Made by a program: the position numbers and the translations under genes. DNA of 54,333 bases, from contig DIVG01000030.1 of NCBI GenBank assembly GCA_002422425.1, positions 141,434 to 195,766 on the forward strand, given 5' to 3'. This stretch comes from Akkermansiaceae bacterium UBA6138 (GTDB lineage Bacteria > Verrucomicrobiota > Verrucomicrobiia > Verrucomicrobiales > DEV007). The notes beneath the pieces are model-generated. The model worked only from the letters and a program-made list of their open reading frames with translations. It ran no database searches and was not told the DNA's origin. This document shows positions 32,615 through 41,715 of the stretch, in pieces (positions within the stretch are counted from its first letter, which is position 1; each line of letters starts with the position of its first letter).

Positions 32615-33052
32615 ATGACAGAACCACGCCCTAACTACGGCATCACCCGGATCGACCAGCCGGAAAAGAAGAATCACGGATTCTATGTCCGCGTCACCCA
32701 CCGGGGAAAGAATCACCAGAAATATTTCCCTGACAAGTCCCTCGGCGGCAAGCCGAAGGCCCTGAAGGCGGCAAAGGCGTTTCGGGACGAGCTTCTTTCA
32801 AAGATGCCGAAATACAAGCAGGAGATGGCCTCGCGCAAGAAACGACGCATCAAACAGTCCGGCGTGGTCGGGGTGACTCATGTCGTCTCCAAGTCCCTCA
32901 AAGGCAAAGTCTACGAATACTGGCAGGCGGCCTGGGTGGATGGAGATGAGAAGCGCAAGACCGCGAAATTCTCGATTGCCCGCTATGGCGGCGAAAAGGC
33001 CCTTGAGATGGCAAAGAAAGCCCGTAAAAGCGGCGTCAAGGGCACCCGTTAA
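32615..33052 (+). CDS. small basic protein with two AP2/ERF-like repeats
   Basis: A 145-residue, strongly basic protein. Two parts line up with one another: about residues 5-55 (YGITRIDQPEKKNHGFYVRVTHRGKN, then KYFPDKSLGGKPKALKAAKAFRDEL) and about 82-135 (GVVGVTHVVSKSLKGKVYEYWQAAW, then KTAKFSIARYGGEKALEMAKKAR). Both follow the AP2-like scheme 'G-V/I-T ... W/F-x-A/V ... K-x-F ... GG-x-x-x-AL-x-A-x-x-x-R': a three-stranded sheet and one helix that binds DNA in AP2 domains of plants, phage-type integrases and homing endonucleases. There is no endonuclease or recombinase domain. ATG 32615 was preferred to an earlier in-frame GTG/TTG because it leaves a short start. Function unknown; probably DNA-binding. 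Confidence 0.7.
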   Translation: MTEPRPNYGITRIDQPEKKNHGFYVRVTHRGKNHQKYFPDKSLGGKPKALKAAKAFRDELLSKMPKYKQEMASRKKRRIKQSGVVGVTHVVSKSLKGKVYEYWQAAWVDGDEKRKTAKFSIARYGGEKALEMAKKARKSGVKGTR

Positions 33053-33071
33053 GGGGGCCGTGCCGTTTTCC

Positions 33072-33099
33072 TGCCTCCCCTCCGTCCCCGGGGGAGGCA
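33072..33099. terminator. strong hairpin after the AP2-repeat gene
   Basis: TGCCTCCCC (33072-33080) pairs perfectly with GGGGAGGCA (33091-33099), loop of 10. It lies 20 bases after the AP2-repeat stop. No T-run follows on either strand, so it may be a weak or Rho-assisted terminator, or a structural element before the ABC gene. Confidence 0.4.
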
Positions 33100-33158
33100 T
33101 TCGACTCATCTTGAAAAAAATCATTCGTCCCTCCCGCGAAGAAGGGGCATGTTTAACC

Positions 33159-33854
33159 GTGTCTGAAGATCGTTCCAAAATAAACGGGTGTGAGGTGGCG
33201 GTCGAGGCGCGCGACATCGTGCGCACCTTCCACATCGGCGAGAACTCTATCGAAGTGCTTAGAGGAGTCTCCCTGACGGTGAATCACGGCGAGACCCTCT
33301 TTCTTGTCGGCCCGTCCGGAGCAGGAAAAACCTCCCTGCTCTATACTCTCGCCGGCCTCGAGAAGCCGAACGAAGGCGATGTTGTCATCAACGGCCAGTC
33401 CCTCTACAAGCTGGGCCGGCGCGAGCAGGCAAAGGTACGAAACACGAGCATGGGCTACGTTTTTCAGAGCTTTTTCCTTCTACCCGAACTCACTGCACTC
33501 GAGAACGTGATGGTGCCGGCGATGATTCGCGGTAATTTCGCAAAAGCGCGGGCGAGGGAGTTGCTTGAGCGGGTCGGTCTCGGTGAGCGAACGGGGCACC
33601 TTCCCAGCGAGATGTCGGGCGGCGAGCAGCAGCGGGTCGCGATTGCCCGCTCACTGATCAACGACCCCGCCATCATCTTCGCCGACGAACCGACCGGGAA
33701 CCTGGACACTGCCACCGGCGCGGCAGTCATGAACCTGCTCATGGACCTCGTCAATGAGCGCGAGCGCACCCTCCTCGTCGTCACGCACGATCACTCCCTC
33801 GCCCGCATCGGTGACCGAATGGTCACCCTCGTCGACGGGCTTATTGTCGATTAG
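33159..33854 (+). CDS. ABC transporter ATPase, LolD/MacB type
   Basis: A 231-residue ATPase of the LolD/FtsE/MacB group. Walker A is GPSGAGKTS (about residues 53-61), the Q-loop VFQSFFLLPELTALENVMVPAM, signature MSGGEQQRVAIARSL, Walker B IIFADEPTGNLD, and the H-loop VVTHDHSLA. 'FQ.F.LLPELTALENV' is typical of lipoprotein- or macrolide-export ATPases. No ATG lies in position; I chose GTG 33159 (VSEDRSKINGC), with a GAAGGGG run about 12 bases upstream. An earlier TTG at 33111 is possible. The permease (LolC/E or MacB-type) is not adjacent; a cytochrome gene follows. Its partner must lie elsewhere. Confidence 0.85.
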   Translation: MSEDRSKINGCEVAVEARDIVRTFHIGENSIEVLRGVSLTVNHGETLFLVGPSGAGKTSLLYTLAGLEKPNEGDVVINGQSLYKLGRREQAKVRNTSMGYVFQSFFLLPELTALENVMVPAMIRGNFAKARARELLERVGLGERTGHLPSEMSGGEQQRVAIARSLINDPAIIFADEPTGNLDTATGAAVMNLLMDLVNERERTLLVVTHDHSLARIGDRMVTLVDGLIVD

Positions 33855-33884
33855 GAATCGGCCGAACCCGCGACCTGACAGGGT

Positions 33885-35555
33885 ATGGTGAAGCACCTTA
33901 AAGGGTTGAGGCATACGGCTCTTCTCCTCATTCCTGCGATTTTCACGGTCGGCACGGTGGAGGCGCACCCGGCCCATGCAAAGCCGGTCAATTATCCCTT
34001 CGTCGTCGGCTTCGAGCGTTTCCACAGCAGCAACGACGATAACGAATATCTCGCCGCCGGCGGACTCATCCTGCTGAACGAACTGAACTGCGTCGCCTGC
34101 CATGCGCCTCCGCCAGCCCTCGCCGACACGCTCACCGGTGTCGCCGCGACGGACCTCACCGGAGCCGCGACGAGGCTCGATCCTGTCAGTCTTGAGATCT
34201 TTATTCGCAACCCGCGCTTTCTCAAACGCGACAGCACTATGCCGAGTCTCTTCGCGGGCCCCGATCGCAATCTCGACGAGGTCAACGCTTTGAAGCACTA
34301 CCTCGCCACCCTTACCTACGAAGTGCCCGACTATCCCGTCGGCGAGATCGAAACCGGACGCAGCCTCTATCACCACATCGGCTGTGTCGCCTGTCATGCC
34401 CCCGAGCTCGGCTATCGTCCCGCAGGATTGCCCGATAACGCCGAGGTCGAAATGACCGGCCTCGCGAGCGTGCCGATGAATCTGGCGGACCTCTACGACC
34501 TCCGGACTCTGGCCCATTTTCTCCTGCACCCGAACTCGCACCGTCCCTCGGGACGCATGCCCGATTTCAGACTCAGCGAAAAGGATGCAATCGACCTCGC
34601 CGCCTACCTCAAAGCCGGACCCGATCTCGTCCTGCCCGAAAATCTCACCAAGGCCCTCGACGGCGGCGAGACCTTTGTGATCGATCCCGCTCTCGTTGCG
34701 CAGGGGCGGGCACTCTTTGCGACAAAGAACTGCATCGCCTGCCACCAGGTTCCGGGGGCGGAGAGCACGCCGCAGCTACCACGCTCGCGACCGCTCTTCG
34801 AACTGCAGACCGAACCGCGGGCCGGCTGTTTTTCCGATCGTCCCGTCGGGGGCGCGGTGCCCTTTTACGGACTCGATGAGGTGCAGAAGCGGGCCATCGC
34901 CGCCGCCCTTGCCCGACTCGCCGGAACGACGAGACCGGAGGGCGCCTCAGAGATCGACTGGCGCATGAAACTGATGAACTGCTACGCCTGTCACGAGCGC
35001 GACGGGATCGGCGGGGCGGAGACCTCGCGTGAGGTCTATTTCGGTTTCGCCACGACGGAGGCTCAGCGCCTCGGTCGTCGTGGGCATCTCCCGCCCGCCC
35101 TCGACCTTGTCGGTGCCACGCTAACGCCCGACTGGCTCATCCGGGTTCTTCATCACGAGCAGGGCGGGGGCGGGGTGCGCCCCTACCTCGCGACCGACAT
35201 GCCGCTTTTTCGGAAAGAGATGATCGATCCGCTGCGCGAGCTTTTTCTAAAGGTCGATGCTTCACCGGGCGAAGCAGACGCCCCTGGCACCGGAAACATT
35301 GAAACGGGCAAAGCGCACTTTCTCGGCGACACCGGTGGCTGTGTGCGCTGCCATGGGGCCGGTGAGATCGAGTCAACGGAGTGGCCGGGAATCAATCTCG
35401 CGACGAGCCCGGTCCGGCTCCAACGCGAGGCCTTTGACCGCATCGCCCGCGCCCCGCGGTGGAGTCATCCCGGAGCCCTTGAGCCGCCTGCGGAGTTTAG
35501 TTCGCAGCAACTCGACGATCTCTGGAGCTGGTTGAAGTCGCTCGGGAAAGAATAG
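33885..35555 (+). CDS. secreted pentahaem c-type cytochrome
   Basis: A 556-residue exported protein with a signal peptide (about residues 1-27). Five C-x-x-C-H haem-attachment sites are visible: 69-73 (CVACH), 168-172 (CVACH), 284-288 (CIACH), 367-371 (CYACH) and 487-491 (CVRCH). Each sits in a cytochrome-c-like unit with a later methionine (for example RMPDFRLSEKDAIDLAAYL) that could be an axial ligand. The pattern resembles the planctomycete-type cytochrome c domains fused in large oxidoreductases, but no enzymatic domain is attached. A role in periplasmic electron transfer is likely; partner unknown. It starts 30 bases after the ABC ATPase and may be cotranscribed. Confidence 0.88.
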   Translation: MVKHLKGLRHTALLLIPAIFTVGTVEAHPAHAKPVNYPFVVGFERFHSSNDDNEYLAAGGLILLNELNCVACHAPPPALADTLTGVAATDLTGAATRLDPVSLEIFIRNPRFLKRDSTMPSLFAGPDRNLDEVNALKHYLATLTYEVPDYPVGEIETGRSLYHHIGCVACHAPELGYRPAGLPDNAEVEMTGLASVPMNLADLYDLRTLAHFLLHPNSHRPSGRMPDFRLSEKDAIDLAAYLKAGPDLVLPENLTKALDGGETFVIDPALVAQGRALFATKNCIACHQVPGAESTPQLPRSRPLFELQTEPRAGCFSDRPVGGAVPFYGLDEVQKRAIAAALARLAGTTRPEGASEIDWRMKLMNCYACHERDGIGGAETSREVYFGFATTEAQRLGRRGHLPPALDLVGATLTPDWLIRVLHHEQGGGGVRPYLATDMPLFRKEMIDPLRELFLKVDASPGEADAPGTGNIETGKAHFLGDTGGCVRCHGAGEIESTEWPGINLATSPVRLQREAFDRIARAPRWSHPGALEPPAEFSSQQLDDLWSWLKSLGKE

Positions 35556-35566
35556 GGGGACGATCC

Positions 35567-38374
35567 TCAGTGCGCCTCAAGCCAGTTTTTCCCCGTACCC
35601 GATTCCACCCTGACAGGGACAGAAAGCGGCAGAGCGGACTTCATGGCCTCTTCGATTTTCGGGATGAGTTCGTCTTTCTCCTCAAGGTGGAGGTCGAAGA
35701 CGAGTTCATCGTGCACTTGCAGAAGCATGCGGGTGCGGTAGCCGCCCGCGTCAAGGAGCGCGGCGACACGCACCATCGCGATTTTGATCATGTCGGCGGC
35801 GGTTCCCTGGATGGGCGTGTTGATCGCGGTGCGCTCTGCGGCGGAGCGGATCATGCCGTTTTTCGAATTGATGTCCCGCAGGTAGCGCCGCCGCCCTGTG
35901 AGGGTCTCGACGTAACCGTCGCGCTGCGCCTGTTCGATCGTGGAATCCTGAAAGGCCTTCACGCCGGGATACTGGCGGAAGTATTCCTCGATAATCTGCT
36001 GCGCCTCGGTGCGCGACACTTCGCCGTTGAGACGCTGCGAGAGACCGAAGGAGGAAATGCCGTAGATGATCCCGAAGTTCACCATCTTCGCGGTACGGCG
36101 CATCTCCGGGGTCACGCCGTCGAGGGGAACGCCGAAGACGCGGGCGGCCGTGGCGGTGTGAATGTCCTCATCGGCGCGGAAGGCCTCGATCATGGCCGGG
36201 TCATGGCAGAGCGAGGCCATGACGCGCAATTCGATCTGCGAATAGTCAGCCGAGAGCAGGGTGAACTCGTCATTGCGCGGGACGAAGGCACGCCGAATCT
36301 CGCGACCCTGGTCGGAGCGGATCGGGATGTTCTGCAAGTTCGGATTGTTCGAGGCAAGCCGCCCCGTCGCGGTCATGAGCTGGTGAAAGGTCGTGTGAAT
36401 GCGACCCGTCGCGGGAAAGATCGAAGTGGGCAGGGCATCGACGTAGGTGCTTTTCAACTTCGCCGCTTCGCGATAGGAGAGCAGATCGCGCACAATGGCG
36501 TGCTCGGCCGCGAGGGAGGTGAGCGTCTGCTCGTCGGTTTTGTACTGGCCGGTCTTGGTTTTCTTCGGCTTCTCGATGAGATGGAGCCGATCAAAAAGGA
36601 TCTCGCCGACCTGACGCGGAGAATTGAGATTAAACTCGCTCCCGGCGGCCGCGTAGACCGCTTTTTCAAAGCCGGCAATGCGTTCGCCAAGGAGAATCCC
36701 GGTCTCGCGCAGGGTCGCGGGATCGACGCGGATGCCCTCGCGCTCCATCGCCACGAGCACGGGGACGAGGGGGCACTCGATCTCCCCGAGGACACGTTCC
36801 TCATGCGACTCGCGCACTTTTTCCCGAAGGATCGCAGCGAGCTGCCAGGTCACGTCGGCGTCCTCGCAGGCATACTGCGCGATCGCTTCGAAGGCGGGAC
36901 CGGCCGACTCGGTGTTGCCCGACATTTCGAGGTCGTCGAAAAGATTGAGCTGGCCGGTCTTTTCGACTTTTTTGCCGAAGACAGCGTCGTAGGCGATGGG
37001 GGTGTAACCGAGGAGCGACTCGGCGAGGTAGTCCATCTTGTGGCGCTGATCGGGCTCGATGAGACTGTGCGCCAGCATCGTGTCGAAAAGCGGAGTCGCC
37101 ACGGTGTAGCCCTGCCACTGCAGCACGCCGATGTCGAACTTCAGGTTGTGACCGATCTTTTCCGTCGTGGTGTGGGCGAAGGTCTCGCGGAATTCCTCGA
37201 GGATGGCTTTTCCTTCCGCTCCCGGCGGCACTTCGACATAGGTGGCGTGATGATCCTGCCATGAAAAGGCGATCCCGATGACCGAAGTCGTTTTTTCATC
37301 GAGCGAGGTTGTCTCAAGGTCAAAGCAGTAGGAGGAAAGGGCCGCGAGCTCGGTGATGAGCGCGGCGCGGGCGGCTCGATCCTCAGCCCGGAGGTAACGG
37401 TAATGCTTGGTGAAATCACCAATCGTCTTCAGCTCCGGCGCGAGTCCGGCCTCGGTCTCGGTTGTGGTGTGGCCGCGTCCGCTCTGGAAGGCGTCTCCGA
37501 AGAGGCGTTTCCCGAGGGAGCTGAACTCGAACTCGACGAAGAGCGACTTCAGCGTCTCGTCATTGCGCTCGCTCATCGCGATCTCGTCAAAGCCGACCTC
37601 GACCGGAGCGTCGGTCATGATCGTGACGAGCTTTTTCGAGAGGAGCGCCTGTTCGCGATTCGCCTCGACATTGTCCTTCTGCTTGCCCTTAAGCCGGTCG
37701 GTGTGGGCGAGGAGCCCCTCGATGCTGCCGAACTCGGCGATCAGTTTCTTCGCCGTCTTTTCCCCGATCCCGGGGACGCCGGGGATGTTGTCCGAGGCAT
37801 CGCCCCAGAGACCGAGCACGTCGATGGTCTGGAGCGGATCGCTTACTTCCCAGTTTTCGCAGATCTTCGCCTTGTCGAGGATCTCGGCTCCGCTGCCCTG
37901 GCGACCGGGCTTGTAGATCAAAGTCGTGTCGGTCACGAGCTGGGCGAAGTCCTTGTCCGGCGTGACCATGTAGGTCTCGAAATTCCCGAGTGCCTCGGCT
38001 CGTTTCGCGAGGGTGCCGATGACGTCGTCCGCCTCCCATCCAGGGCATTCGATCACGGGAATGTTGAAGGCACGGACGAGGCGCTTCACGTGCGGGAGTT
38101 GCAGGCTGAGATCCTCGGGCATCTCCTCGCGGTTTCCCTTGTAGGCAGGATAGAGCTCGTGCCGGGGAGTGGGATGGCTCGTGTCAAAGACAACCGCGAG
38201 GTGAGTCGGGGCCTGTTTCTCGAGGAGATCGAGGAGTGTGTTCGTGAAGCCGAAAAGGGCCGAGGTATTGACCCGGGCCGAGGTGTAGATGGGGCTACGG
38301 ATCAGCGCGAAATGGGCCCGGTAAATAAGCGCCATGCCATCGAGGAGAAAGAGTCGGTTCGGGGCATCAGCCAT
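35567..38374 (-). CDS. polA: DNA polymerase I
   Basis: A 935-residue DNA polymerase I that fills gaps and removes RNA primers. The N-terminal 5'-3' exonuclease (residues about 1-290) has LFLLDGMALIYRAHFA, CPGWEADDVIGTLA and GIGEKTAKKLI. The middle 3'-5' exonuclease (about 310-510) keeps the motifs FDLETTSLDE, IGHNLKFDIGVL and YACEDADVT, so proofreading is probably active. The polymerase domain has SADYSQIELRVMA (motif A), RRTAKMVNFGIIYGIS (motif B) and LLQVHDELVFDL (motif C). It converges on the cytochrome gene 12 bases apart. Long frames on the opposite strand here are not genes. Confidence 0.97.
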   Translation of the reverse strand: MADAPNRLFLLDGMALIYRAHFALIRSPIYTSARVNTSALFGFTNTLLDLLEKQAPTHLAVVFDTSHPTPRHELYPAYKGNREEMPEDLSLQLPHVKRLVRAFNIPVIECPGWEADDVIGTLAKRAEALGNFETYMVTPDKDFAQLVTDTTLIYKPGRQGSGAEILDKAKICENWEVSDPLQTIDVLGLWGDASDNIPGVPGIGEKTAKKLIAEFGSIEGLLAHTDRLKGKQKDNVEANREQALLSKKLVTIMTDAPVEVGFDEIAMSERNDETLKSLFVEFEFSSLGKRLFGDAFQSGRGHTTTETEAGLAPELKTIGDFTKHYRYLRAEDRAARAALITELAALSSYCFDLETTSLDEKTTSVIGIAFSWQDHHATYVEVPPGAEGKAILEEFRETFAHTTTEKIGHNLKFDIGVLQWQGYTVATPLFDTMLAHSLIEPDQRHKMDYLAESLLGYTPIAYDAVFGKKVEKTGQLNLFDDLEMSGNTESAGPAFEAIAQYACEDADVTWQLAAILREKVRESHEERVLGEIECPLVPVLVAMEREGIRVDPATLRETGILLGERIAGFEKAVYAAAGSEFNLNSPRQVGEILFDRLHLIEKPKKTKTGQYKTDEQTLTSLAAEHAIVRDLLSYREAAKLKSTYVDALPTSIFPATGRIHTTFHQLMTATGRLASNNPNLQNIPIRSDQGREIRRAFVPRNDEFTLLSADYSQIELRVMASLCHDPAMIEAFRADEDIHTATAARVFGVPLDGVTPEMRRTAKMVNFGIIYGISSFGLSQRLNGEVSRTEAQQIIEEYFRQYPGVKAFQDSTIEQAQRDGYVETLTGRRRYLRDINSKNGMIRSAAERTAINTPIQGTAADMIKIAMVRVAALLDAGGYRTRMLLQVHDELVFDLHLEEKDELIPKIEEAMKSALPLSVPVRVESGTGKNWLEAH

Positions 38375-38461
38375 GCCGCAAGGGAACGGCGGGGAGGGGC
38401 GGAAGTCAAGGAGAGGGGTAGCAATCAGGACCCTTACAACGAAGAACGAAGAACCGGGCGA

Positions 38462-40450
38462 TTAGCCCTCCAGTCCCTCGATCTTTTCGCTGAGTTCGCC
38501 CCACTTCGAGTAACGCACCTCGAGGATGGTCTCGATCTCCGCGAAGCGCTTCATCGCGGCGGCGGACTGGTCGCCTTTGGAGAAAAATTCGGGATCGGCG
38601 AGGTTGGCGGTGAGCTGCTCTTTCTCGGCCTCCAGCCTGGCTATGTCGGCCTCGAGAGCGGCGAATTCGGTCTTGAGCGGCTTCAGCCTCGAGGCCCTCT
38701 CCTCCCGGGCCTTTGCCTCAAGGCGGCGCTGCTCTTTGCGATTCGCGTTGGAGTCAACCTCGACGGGGTTCGCGGAAGGTTTTGCGGTTTTACCGGAGAG
38801 GGCCACCTTCGGCGGGGCCGCTTTCACTGCGGCGGCGTCCATGTCGGCGCGCTTTTTCTCGAGGTAATCGGTGACATTGCCGTAGTAAACCTTGGGCACT
38901 TCGCCGGGGATGAACTCAAGCACTTTTGTCACAATGGGATCGAGGAAAGAACGGTTGTGAGAGACGATCGCAAAGGCACCGGTGTAGTCGCCGAGAGCGC
39001 GCTGAAGAACTTCCTGGGAATGCAGGTCGAGGTGGTTCGTCGGTTCGTCGAGGATGAGAAAATTGGCCGGCTGCAGGAGCATCTTCGCGAGGGCGAGACG
39101 ACCCCGCTCGCCGCCCGAAAGAACGCTTACCGACTTGAAGACATCGTCTCCCCGGAAGAGGAATGCCCCGAGGATGCTGCGAAGATTAACCGTGGGAACG
39201 CGGGTGCCGCTCGTTTCAAGGGTCTCAAGGACGGTTTTTTTCGGATCGAGTTCGTCCGCGTGGGTCTGCGAAAAGTAGGCAATCCCCACTTTGTGCCCTT
39301 CGGTGATAGTGCCCGAGGTGGGCTCTTCGATGCGGGCGATGAGCCGGGAAAAAGTCGACTTGCCAGCCCCGTTCACGCCGACGATGGCGATCTTGTCCCC
39401 GCGCTCGATTGCAAAATCGAGATTGTTGATGACCTGATTGGCGCCGTAGTGACGTGACACCTTCTCCATCTTCAGTACGGTCTGACCACTTCGTTCAGGC
39501 TGTGGAAAACGGAAATCCATCGTTGCGGCATCCTGCTCGAGCTCGATTCGCTCGACTTTCTCAAGCTGCTTGATGCGCGACTGCACCATCTTCGCCTTAG
39601 AAGCCTTGGCCCGGAATCGGTTGATTAGTTTCTCTGCCTTCTCGATTTCCCGGGCCTGGTTTTTAAAGGCCCGCTCGGCCTGCTCCCGTCGTGCGATCCG
39701 CTCGGTCAGGTAGAAGGTGTAGTTCCCCGAATACTGCTGCACCCCGCCGTTCTCGAAAGCGAGGGTGCGGTTCGTGAGGTTGTCGAGCATGCTGCGATCG
39801 TGCGAGATCAGCACGATCGCTCCGCCGTACTGGCGCAGCCACTGCTCGACCCACTGGACCGACTCGATGTCGAGGTGGTTGGTCGGTTCGTCAAGAAGAA
39901 GGACCGAAGGCTCCTGCAGGAGCAGTTTAGCCATCGCAATCCGCATCTGCCATCCGCCGCTGAATTCACCGGTCTGGCGATCAAAATCTTTTTTGGCAAA
40001 GCCAAGTCCCCCCAGCACCGTGGCGATACGGGGTTTCATTTTGCTGACATCATGGTGCTCAAGGCGCAGTTGCAAATCACCATAGACCTCAAGGAGATCC
40101 CCGTAGGCGTCGCTCATCGGATCGGCCTGCTCAAGCTCTTCTTCGACCTCTCTGAGCTCGGCCTGGAGCTGGACGACATCGTCAAAGGCCTTTTCGACCT
40201 CTTCGAAGACCGTCGTGCCCTTGTGATGGACGCCCTCCTGGGGGAGGTAGCCAACCGTGGTCTGCTTTGCCTTGATGATCCCGCCGCTATCGGCACGCTC
40301 TATCCCCGCGATGATTTTCATCAGGGTGGACTTCCCCGCACCGTTCGGACCCGCGAGAGACCAGCGCTCTTTCGGACGAATCGTAAAGGAAAGGTCCCGG
40401 AACAAACTCCGGGCCCCGTATTGGACGGATACTCGATCTACTGCCAGCAT
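38462..40450 (-). CDS. ABC-F family ATPase (translation/ribosome-associated)
   Basis: A 662-residue protein with two ABC ATPase domains and no membrane segment. Domain 1 has Walker A GPNGAGKST (about 34-42), signature EFSGGWQMRIAMAKLLL and Walker B VLLLDEPTNHLDI. A charged linker (about 245-305) has the ABC-F pattern RAKASKAKMVQSRIKQLEK. Domain 2 has GVNGAGKST, the signature LSGGERGRLALAKMLL and ILDEPTNHLDLHS. The C-terminal coiled coil (about 565-660, KEQRRLEAKAREERASRLKPLKTEFAALEADIARLEAEKEQL) is like Uup/YheS. These proteins act on the ribosome or in DNA stability; ABC-F subtype not assignable here. Confidence 0.93.
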   Translation of the reverse strand: MLAVDRVSVQYGARSLFRDLSFTIRPKERWSLAGPNGAGKSTLMKIIAGIERADSGGIIKAKQTTVGYLPQEGVHHKGTTVFEEVEKAFDDVVQLQAELREVEEELEQADPMSDAYGDLLEVYGDLQLRLEHHDVSKMKPRIATVLGGLGFAKKDFDRQTGEFSGGWQMRIAMAKLLLQEPSVLLLDEPTNHLDIESVQWVEQWLRQYGGAIVLISHDRSMLDNLTNRTLAFENGGVQQYSGNYTFYLTERIARREQAERAFKNQAREIEKAEKLINRFRAKASKAKMVQSRIKQLEKVERIELEQDAATMDFRFPQPERSGQTVLKMEKVSRHYGANQVINNLDFAIERGDKIAIVGVNGAGKSTFSRLIARIEEPTSGTITEGHKVGIAYFSQTHADELDPKKTVLETLETSGTRVPTVNLRSILGAFLFRGDDVFKSVSVLSGGERGRLALAKMLLQPANFLILDEPTNHLDLHSQEVLQRALGDYTGAFAIVSHNRSFLDPIVTKVLEFIPGEVPKVYYGNVTDYLEKKRADMDAAAVKAAPPKVALSGKTAKPSANPVEVDSNANRKEQRRLEAKAREERASRLKPLKTEFAALEADIARLEAEKEQLTANLADPEFFSKGDQSAAAMKRFAEIETILEVRYSKWGELSEKIEGLEG

Positions 40451-40529
40451 GAAGGCCGCGACTATAACCCCGAATCACAAAGCTGCCAGCGGAAGACGAG
40501 GGGGAATTTGCGGTCCTTCTCCCTCCCGC

Positions 40530-41702
40530 TCACCTTCGAATCCCGAAGGTTAACGGAGTCTCGGGCGTTTCCTTCGGCAGTCTTCCCTGTGCCTCATTCA
40601 ACTTCACCGTATCGAGTCTGGGTAAAACATGCCTTGCGAACAACTCGCATTCATCGAGATGCGGGTAGCCTGACAAGATGAAAGCCCGTATTCCCATGTC
40701 GATGTAGCGCTGTAGCTTTTTATACACCTGATCGGGATCTCCCACGATGGCGCTGCCGCAACCCGACCGTGCAAGACCGACGCCGCTCCAGAGATGTGGC
40801 TCAATATACAAATCCTCGCTCTGCGCGCGAAGTTCATCCTGCCGCATCACGCCGAGACTGTGACTGTCCATGCTGCGGTTTTTGATCTCCTGTCCCTTGT
40901 CGGCATCGAGTTTGGAAATGAGTCGGTCCGCCGCTGCTCTCGCCTCGGCTTCGGTCTCACGCACGATGACGTGACTGCGAAATCCGAAGTCGATCGTGCG
41001 CCCGTAGGCGGCTGCCTTTTCCGCCATCCCGTGCATCGTCGCGGCGATGCGATCCTCGGTCTCGGGCCACATCAGGAAGACGTCGCAGTGTTTCGCACAG
41101 AGCTCCTGCGCCGCCGGGGAGATACCGCCGAAATACATGAGCGGTCCGCCATTCTGCTGATAGGGTTTCGCCGCGTCGGTATTGGGAAGACTGATCTCGT
41201 AAAACTCGCCCTTGAATTCATAGGGCCCCTCGGCCGCCCACATCCCCTGGAGGATTTGAATGATCTCGCTGCTGCGGGCGTAGCGGACTTCGTTGCTCTC
41301 CCTCGTCCCGGGCATGTCCGACGAGATGATGTTGATGCAGAGCCGGCCCTTCGCGATGTGATCGAGGGTGGCAAGAGCCCGCCCGAGCATGGGCGGCCAG
41401 ACTTCACCCATGCGCAGGGCGACGAGCTGGTTCATCTGCGTGGTCTGAGGAGCCATCGCCGAGGCAAAAGCGAGGGCATCCTGCCCGACGATCCAGCCCG
41501 AGGGCAGCAGGATGTTCTGATACCCGAGCCGGTCGGACATCCTGACAATATCACCACAGTGTTCGTAGCTGCTGCGGAGCGCGCCGTCGGGGACGCCGAG
41601 GTATTCGTAATCGTCGCCGCAGAGGGCGGAGAACCACGCCACTTCGACGTTGCGGTCAGAGCTGCGGATGACGGGGGGAGAGGGCGGAGGAGTTGCAGTC
41701 AT
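40530..41702 (-). CDS. FMNH2-dependent alkanesulfonate monooxygenase (SsuD-like)
   Basis: A 390-residue LLM-class flavin monooxygenase. SsuD-type blocks: EVAWFSALCGDDYEYLG (N terminus), ILLPSGWIVGQDALAFASAMA, GRLCINIISSDMPG, and the C-terminal RSGCGSAIVGDPDQVYKKLQRYIDMGIRAFILSGYPHLDECELFA, which is close to SsuD 'RSGCGSALVG...' and '.FILSGYPHL'. SsuD removes sulfite from alkanesulfonates with reduced FMN from a partner reductase. Sulfoquinovose monooxygenases are close relatives, so the substrate is open. It follows the reductase gene after 13 bases. ATG 41702 was preferred over an upstream in-frame codon that runs into the reductase gene. Confidence 0.87.
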   Translation of the reverse strand: MTATPPPSPPVIRSSDRNVEVAWFSALCGDDYEYLGVPDGALRSSYEHCGDIVRMSDRLGYQNILLPSGWIVGQDALAFASAMAPQTTQMNQLVALRMGEVWPPMLGRALATLDHIAKGRLCINIISSDMPGTRESNEVRYARSSEIIQILQGMWAAEGPYEFKGEFYEISLPNTDAAKPYQQNGGPLMYFGGISPAAQELCAKHCDVFLMWPETEDRIAATMHGMAEKAAAYGRTIDFGFRSHVIVRETEAEARAAADRLISKLDADKGQEIKNRSMDSHSLGVMRQDELRAQSEDLYIEPHLWSGVGLARSGCGSAIVGDPDQVYKKLQRYIDMGIRAFILSGYPHLDECELFARHVLPRLDTVKLNEAQGRLPKETPETPLTFGIRR

Positions 41703-41715
41703 GATGCGGAAAAAG

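Noticed and set aside
35570..37264. 564-residue frame on the strand opposite polA
   Set aside because: Fully inside polA with all polymerase motifs on the minus strand; long antisense frames arise in GC-rich coding DNA. No domain recognised.
37403..39457. 684-residue frame on the strand opposite polA and the ABC-F gene
   Set aside because: Spans two well-identified genes on the other strand; composition is Glu/Arg/Gly/Val-rich without motifs.
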